From Anagrus nilaparvatae (lineage: Eukaryota > Arthropoda > Insecta > Hymenoptera > Mymaridae), in assembly GCA_022575985.1 (NCBI GenBank), contig JAKSXM010000137.1:15580001-15644000 (forward strand): a stretch of 64,000 nt of DNA, written 5' to 3'. The notes under the pieces were generated by a model, which saw only the letters and a list, made by a program, of their open reading frames with translations, was not told where the DNA came from and did not search any database. Of the stretch, positions 58,601-64,000 are shown piece after piece. A program made the translations under genes and the position numbers. Within the stretch, counting starts at the first letter, position 1; every line of letters begins with the position of its first letter.

Positions 58601-59546
58601 ATCTGTTTATGGGTTAAAGAAATTAAATAAAATCTAAATAAAAAACGGTTTTTTGTAGGTTTTCGGGGGCCTGTCGTGATTTAGGGGTCTAATTCTAACA
58701 GAAATCAGTGAGCTTTTTGATACATTTTCGTATGCTACTACTTAAAGTAGGGTTGGTTCTGAAGGCCAAATCACTATGCTTATTTGGAAGTAGCCTTTAT
58801 GTGCTATTAAATGGTTTTTATACCTATAAAATTAGTCTTTATTTGAATATAGCAAATTTTAACAAAAGAGTTAAATTTAAGTCAGATTACTTAAATTAAT
58901 TAATTAAATTAGTTATTATTTCTTTCTAGGAAATATCCGTTAAGTGTGTGTATTTGTCTAAGTTTTTTGTAAATAATAAGCTATAAAATATTTTTGAATT
59001 GATACAGGATAAAAAAGTTTAATTTTACCTATTGTGTTTTTATAGGATTTCACCTATAGTGTTCATAAACGGGTGGCCTATTAACAGGAGTTTTAATAAG
59101 CATTTTTAAAATTTAATTATTTGCCAATGGCAATTTGTAAAAATAATCAATTCAACTTACGATTTTTCGGAAAAATTTTATTACATAAAAAGCACTTCAA
59201 CTCATAATTATTTATTCCAAAAATGGTTGGCTGAGCTTCTTTTTTTAATTTCCTTTTACCATTATCATTGATTTTGTACATCTCCATGGAAAAGTGCACC
59301 TTTTAATGAAAATAATGTTTTTTTATATTTATTTAGAAAAGCATTAAAATTTTAAAAGTATAAGTTTTGAATCAAAAAAAAAATCAATCTTACATCGCAC
59401 AGTTTACTATTATTGGTTGGCTCCCAGTCAATTTTTTTACAATTATCAGCCCATAATTTTCTTCTTTTCTTATCAGTAGGAAATGCATGCATACTAAATT
59501 TCTTTTCACTAGAATTTGTACAATAATCAGCTGTACAACCTGGCAT
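55652..59546 (-). CDS. THAP-domain P-element-like transposase
   Basis: Three exons: 59394-59546, 59161-59299 and 55652-58053 (897 aa), phases closing. Residues 1-90 form a C2CH THAP zinc finger: ligands Cys4, Cys9, Cys50 and His53 (LCDVHF), and the AVPTF-like box QPTIFG. A coiled coil follows (about 175-230, KKYKKLLNAFLRKRKAHIDV). The P-type catalytic core has candidate acidic residues Asp321 (LIADEMC), Asp411 (NVTSDMSGPNQGLW) and Glu654 (SQDCLENVFSEIR). TPDVPHCLKNIKASL (about 452-466) corresponds to the DxPHLLKN motif at the GTP-binding insertion of P/THAP9 transposases. The catalytic roles are assigned by motif similarity. No disabling change is seen. The gene sits centrally within intact terminal repeats, so it is a transposon gene rather than a domesticated one. 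Confidence 0.93.
58120..58190. repeat. GC-rich hairpin in the transposase intron
   Basis: CCGCGCTTTATGCAT and ATGCATAAAGCGCGG face each other around a 15-bp spacer at 58133-58177. The similarity continues outward (GCCGTTTAA / TAAACGATGG). A related single copy, GAGCGGATAAACGGCGG, lies near 58315. It may be a small insertion nested in the 1.1-kb second intron. Confidence 0.6.
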
Positions 59547-60650
59547 TCCTAAAGTTTCACAATGAAAAATTTAATTCTTTTACAAATAGGTATAATTTTT
59601 AATTTTATAATGTTTAGGTTATAAACATTTCAAAATATACGTTTAAAATTTAATGTGATTTTCTAAAATTAATTTTTTTGGAAATACTTCTTACAATTCA
59701 ATTTTAAATGTACTTACTTTTTATTTTAATATATATTAATTCTTGTATTAAATAAATTAGTATTTTTTTGGAAACAACAACACTTTGCCGATTGTTTACA
59801 ATTTAATATATATTATAAACAATCGTTCGAATCGTGGAAGAAAATCGGCGATCGGCGGGCTTTTTATTAAAACCAAAAAGACAATAATTGTTTGCGTTTA
59901 AAAAAATATATTTATTTCGAAACATGTTTATTTATTACATACCTATGTAAATTGTAAAAATAATATTTAAAGTAATATTACTTTAAATATTATTTTAATA
60001 ACAATTACATATTTAAAAAAAACTTACCTTTTCGAATTTCTTTAAATAGTTTTTTAAATTCAAATATTGTAAACTTTTATGCAATTCAATAATTAAAATT
60101 TATTTTAGCAATATTGCTTTTTATGACAGTGATGATTTTTCCTTAAAAAGTAACTTAATTTTAATTTTTTCGCCATTACAAAAAATATGTAATTACAAAA
60201 TTTATTTATATTAAGCTACTATATCTAAAATTCATTATTTGAAAAAAAAATCATTTTTAATGTTAATTTTTGTTAAATATTTTTTTTTTTAGTTGATGAA
60301 TTCAACTTTTATAAAATAATTAAAAAGATAACATTTGTATTTACTTGAAAAAAAAAAAACAATTTTTTGAAAAATAATAAAAAGACTATACTTTTTTAAA
60401 ACAAAACAAATTATTTTGGTAAAAAATATGCAAAAATAATTTTTAAGCATTAAGTTTTTTAATTTGCTAAGAAAAAAAAAAGAATATAAAAATGAATTAT
60501 TTAATTAATTTAATTCAATAAATTTTTTTTATAGCTATACCTATTATTGTAAACAATATTTTTTTTTAGACAAATTAAACATTTTGTATATTTTTTTTAA
60601 ATTAAAAAAAATAATAAAAAATGGCAGAATTAATAATTTATTTATACATT

Positions 60651-60655
<5 letters not shown>
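59547..60655. other. 5' flank of the transposase gene inside the element
   Basis: AT-rich DNA upstream of the THAP exon, expected to hold the transposase promoter. A GC-richer spot at 59820-59860 (AATCGGCGATCGGCGGGC) is the only distinctive segment. No other frame is supported. Confidence 0.4.
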
Positions 60656-60691
<36 letters not shown>

Positions 60692-60797
60692 CGGATTCGA
60701 ACGGCATTCAAAAATTTAAATATGGAATATCATTACTCTTGAGCTACAACGCCATTTGAAATTTAAGATTAAAACTTATATATAAACTTGTCTTCTT
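60656..60797 (-). other. tRNA-like Pol III module in the right subterminal region
   Basis: On the minus strand GAAGACAAGTTTATAT (from 60796) is followed by GGCGTTGTAGCTCAAGAGT (A-box-like, from 60753), CGTTCGAATCC (B box, near 60692-60702) and a T-run of about 28 (60659-60686). It mirrors the left module in order and distance from the terminus. The D- and T-stems do not pair properly, so it is not an intact tRNA. Confidence 0.55.
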
Positions 60798-61155
60798 GTA
60801 TAATTCATACCTGATTTAAGTAATTTATTTATTAATTGTTTGTAATTAATTAACATTTTTGAAAATAAACAATTAGATGTCTGTAAATGATAAATACAAA
60901 ATCGTTATATACACAAATATATTAAAATATATGTTATAATTTTATTTGAAATAAACTAATAACTAATAAATTTTATTTTCAAAGCATTATTTTATTATAA
61001 TAAATTAATATAATAAATTTTTACTTAAAATCACAATTTTATTTAATATTAAAAATAATTTATTTAAATACTTATTTTTATAATAAATTTATAATTTAAC
61101 TATTGGCGCGTGTTACATGGCGCTAGTTCCGTTTCCGCTTTCGACCGAAAACAGC

Positions 61156-61185
61156 AGATCCGCACAACTCTGGGAAAGAACTCTA
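61156..61185 (-). repeat. Right terminal inverted repeat of the P-like element
   Basis: 30 bp, the exact reverse complement of the left terminal repeat. Confidence 0.93.
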
Positions 61186-61193
61186 ATTTTCTT
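61186..61193. repeat. Target-site duplication, right copy (ATTTTCTT)
   Basis: Identical to 53907-53914. Confidence 0.9.
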
Positions 61194-61212
61194 TCTCTTT
61201 ATCGAATGTGAT

Positions 61213-61358
61213 TGTTCCTCAAAGATATTTTGTTTACTATCTTTGTCTTGTTTTTTTTTTTTTTTAAGCAAAAGGGGGGAAGGTCAACAAAGTTACTAGA
61301 ACCTAGTAACTTTATTGACCTTCCCCTTCTTTGTCGTAAAAAAAATTCTTTGAGGAAT
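61213..61358. mobile_element. Small nested hairpin element next to the P-like element
   Basis: The outer arms are TTCCTCAAAG and CTTTGAGGAA. The core GGGAAGGTCAA-AAAGTTACTAG is matched by CTAGTAACTTT-TTGACCTTCCC around AA, giving a strong hairpin at 61275-61326. It lies only about 20-30 bp outside the right target duplication. Confidence 0.65.
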
Positions 61359-62121
61359 TGACGAATTGCATTAAAGTGAAAGAAGATAAAATCAAAAATA
61401 AATAAAATTATAACAAAGTTTTAGGTGAATTTATTCTACCATGTAATTTTTTATACCTAAAATACTTAAAATAAATAAATTTATTATGAAAATAATACTT
61501 TATCTTGTTGATAAAAGAAAAGATAAAAAGATAATGTGGAAAATTTATTTTTAGTAACTTTTATTATTACCCGGGAAATTTTAAAATAATACGGATTATA
61601 AAACGTACTTATCTCCTATAAAATTAATTAACATTTTATAACCAGCAAAAAATCGCAATTTTTTATTCCCTAAAAACAAATATAAAAAAAACTATTTTTC
61701 TTTTTTTACCGGAAAATAAATTCTGCATTTATATAATTAAAAAAAAGCAAAAAAAAAAATAATAGAGTTTTTCCATCAGATAAAATATAACTTTCTCTAC
61801 AATACAATTATTTATTTATAATTTTTTGAACTGATTATATTTAGCTAACTTCAACTGAATTTAAACGATATTTCTTAGTGTCAATTTCCGACATCCGTCG
61901 CTTCAGACTTTTACATGTAACCACTGTGGGGAAAATACCAGTGGAAATATACTCACATGCTATATAAAAATTCGTATACCGAAATTTGTGTTCGAAAATT
62001 ACAAATACGCACGAGAACGTTAGACAAAATAAATACATGTATTGTGTGTGGATGTACGAATTAGTAGGTGTACATTATATTTTTTAGTCGAAAAAGCATT
62101 AAATTTCAATTGCTGTGTATA
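61359..62121. other. LETM1 upstream region
   Basis: AT-rich sequence before the LETM1 start. The less AT-rich part at 61840-62060 is the likeliest promoter or 5' UTR. The minus-strand frame at 61841-62038 has no family features. Confidence 0.4.
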
Positions 62122-64000
62122 ATGTACCCTTTAATAAATACGAAGTCAACGACAGCCCTTCGAACTGCTGCCTTGAAAAGTACGTAGAAAAAAATGGAAT
62201 TAAAAATTTTCCTTAAGAGTTTTCATCAATCATGTAAATAATAACAATATAAATTCAATTGATATTTGCGGTTTATAACCTCTTTCATATCTTGTTATCT
62301 AAAATCTTTATTCTCCATATTATTTTTATTGTAAGCATAATAATTACTTAATTTTATTGTTAACTAATGAATTTGAAGGATAATATACAATATTTGGATT
62401 TATAAAATAAGAATTAATACCAGTGCCAATAAGTCTAGAATAAATATTTTGACCCTGACCCAACAATCATCATATGATTTAAAAAATCTTTTCACTTATT
62501 TTGAAGTTAATATATAAACTATTTTTAAAATTTTTTAATAAAATAAATTTTTTCTTATTTTCAGAGTGTTACTGTATATCATGGCACAGTGACAAAAGAT
62601 TCAATAGTATAGCATTAAGTTATAAAATAAATGAACGTAAAACAAATTTTAGATATAAGAATAAAACTTATAGTGATTTAGAATCTTTAATAGTACGTCA
62701 ATCATTGTATATTAATAATATTAAAAGTATTCAACAATGTTATTTTCATACTGGTCCCTTATGGCAAAGTCAAGAATCTTCATCAAAAGTAGAAGATACA
62801 ATAAAAAGTATAAAAGAAGAAAAGGAAGAAAAAGGAAAATTAGAAATAATATCAGCAGCAGAAATTTCAAAAACTCCAGCTAAAGTAGTTGAAAAAAAGT
62901 CAATATGGCAAAAAGTTAAACATGAATTAATACATTATTATCATGGTTTTCGATTATTAGGATTAGATATGAAAGTATGTTCTAAACTTATATGGCGAAT
63001 ACTTCAAGGAAAAGAATTAAGTAGAAGGGAACATAATTTGGTAAATATAAATAGAGATGATAGATCTATTTTTTTAAATATTAAATAATAACTATTTTAT
63101 TTGATTTCAGTTGGTTAAAACTACTGGTAATCTGTTCAGACTGATTCCTTTTTCGGTTTTCATTATTGTACCATTTATGGAATTTTTACTTCCTGTAGTT
63201 ATTAAATTTTTCCCTGGTATGTTACCCTCAACTTTTCAAACTGCCACAGAAAAAGAAGATAAATTAAAACAAGCTCTAAAGGTTTGAATTTTAGATACTT
63301 TTCATAAAATTTAAAACATTTAAAATAAATTTGCACTAATTAAAATTTAGGTAAAAATTGAAATGGCCAAATTTTTCCAAAAAACTTTAGACGATATGGC
63401 TGTGCAATCATCGGATCACCGATCCATTAAAGCCAAAGAGTTTTCTGAATTTTTTTATAAAGTACGAACTGGAGCAGTTGCATCTAATGAAGAAATAATG
63501 AAATTCAGTAAATTATTTGAAGACGAAATAACATTAGATTCACTTTCTCGACAACAGTTAATTGCTCTTTGTCGTGTATTAGATGTACAAACATTAGGAA
63601 CTACTAATTTTATAAGGTTTCTTTTGAGAATGAAACTTAGAAGTTTGGCTGCTGATGATAGGGTAATTACTAGTAACTTAAGATATAAAATTTTTTGTTA
63701 TCAGCTATTTATTCTTTAAAACTTATTCAATTTTTAGTTGATTGAAAAAGAAGGGATTGATTCTTTAAATAGGACAGAACTTCAGCAAGCTTGCAGATCT
63801 CGTGGTATGAGAGCTTATGGGTTGTCTGAACTAAGACTTAAAGAACAATTATCTCAATGGCTTGATCTCAGTTTAAACAAAAAAGTGCCTCCTTCATTAT
63901 TACTTTTATCAAGAGCTCTTATGATGCCAGAAACTACACCAATGTCGGACAAATTGAAAGCAACCATCTCAGCTCTTCCTGATTCAGTTGTTGCTCGTAC
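62122..64000 (+). CDS. LETM1: LETM1, mitochondrial inner-membrane cation/proton exchanger (partial)
   Basis: LETM1 sits in the inner mitochondrial membrane and exchanges K+ or Ca2+ for protons; loss swells mitochondria. Five exons are present: 62122-62179, 62565-63040, 63111-63281, 63351-63662 and 63738 to the right edge, giving about 446 residues. The N-terminus [19 protein letters not shown] is basic and Ser/Thr-rich, as in a mitochondrial presequence. The LETM1 core starts [20 protein letters not shown]. One membrane segment, [20 protein letters not shown] (about 189-208), includes the conserved proline. The ribosome-binding-like domain follows ([40 protein letters not shown]). The C-terminal coiled coils and EF-hand lie beyond the window. 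All introns are GT-AG and under 400 bp. Confidence 0.95.

Larger units (their letters stand above)
53915..61185 (-). mobile_element. Complete P-superfamily DNA transposon (7,271 bp)
   Basis: Bounded by 30-bp perfect terminal inverted repeats (outer end TAGAGTTCTTTCCCAGAGTT) at 53915-53944 and 61156-61185, and by the 8-bp direct duplication ATTTTCTT. Inside the repeats both ends share imperfect subterminal sequence (GGTCGAAA, CGGA..CGGAA, GCGCG) and a matching pair of modules: GAAGACRAGTTTATAT, then a tRNA-like A/B box and a T-run, about 390-550 bp in. The minus strand encodes one three-exon THAP-transposase with no stop or frameshift. The element therefore looks structurally complete and possibly active. 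At 7.3 kb it is longer than the Drosophila P element (2.9 kb), mostly through AT-rich flanks and a 1.1-kb intron. Confidence 0.93.

Noticed and set aside
55652..59546. A domesticated host THAP9-like gene
   Set aside because: Intact flanking terminal repeats and an 8-bp target duplication point to a genuine transposon copy.
60690..60753. A functional tRNA gene on the minus strand
   Set aside because: The 5' GGCGTTG has no 3' partner and the T-stem is mismatched.

Overview
The window is nuclear DNA of an insect. It is very AT-rich, its genes are split by short introns with GT-AG (twice GC-AG) borders, and every recognised protein is a conserved animal protein. Such strong AT bias with short introns is reminiscent of some parasitoid wasps (for example aphid-attacking Braconidae), but that placement is a guess; only insect/arthropod is well supported. 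Exon joins were worked out by hand, and in every complete gene the phases close from ATG to stop.

Layout, left to right: (1) 5' end of a puromycin-sensitive aminopeptidase gene (minus, running off the left edge). (2) A small secreted protein with four EB/EGF-like cysteine modules (minus). (3) A repeat-rich gap of about 7 kb (4.2-11.6 kb) with four or five non-autonomous elements, including a TIR element that encloses a 156-bp tandem array. (4) AGPS, ether-lipid synthesis (plus), convergent with BTAF1, the TBP-displacing SNF2 ATPase (minus). (5) BBS1, the ciliary BBSome subunit (plus), divergent from BTAF1. (6) A 1-kb foldback element. (7) An intronless F-box/LRR gene (plus). (8) A 392-bp palindrome, then LSM1 (plus), convergent with an ARHGAP19-type RhoGAP (minus). 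(9) DHX8/PRP22 splicing helicase (plus), divergent from the RhoGAP, followed by a polyamine oxidase (plus). (10) The CREBRF/REPTOR bZIP gene (minus). (11) A complete 7.27-kb P-superfamily transposon at 53915-61185, with a three-exon THAP-transposase, 30-bp perfect terminal repeats and an 8-bp target duplication. (12) The 5' part of LETM1 (plus), cut by the right edge.

The host genes do not form one pathway. They are an ordinary mix of housekeeping genes: RNA processing (DHX8, LSM1), transcription (BTAF1, REPTOR), peroxisomal and polyamine metabolism (AGPS, polyamine oxidase), cilia (BBS1), Rho signalling and mitochondrial ion transport (LETM1). The unusual content is mobile DNA. The P-like element looks intact and carries mirrored tRNA-like A/B-box modules with long T-runs about 430-460 bp inside each end. 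Several other palindromic elements lie between genes or inside introns. Other points of note are two GC-AG introns in neighbouring genes, a C-terminal peroxisomal signal on AGPS, and an X-box-like site upstream of BBS1.
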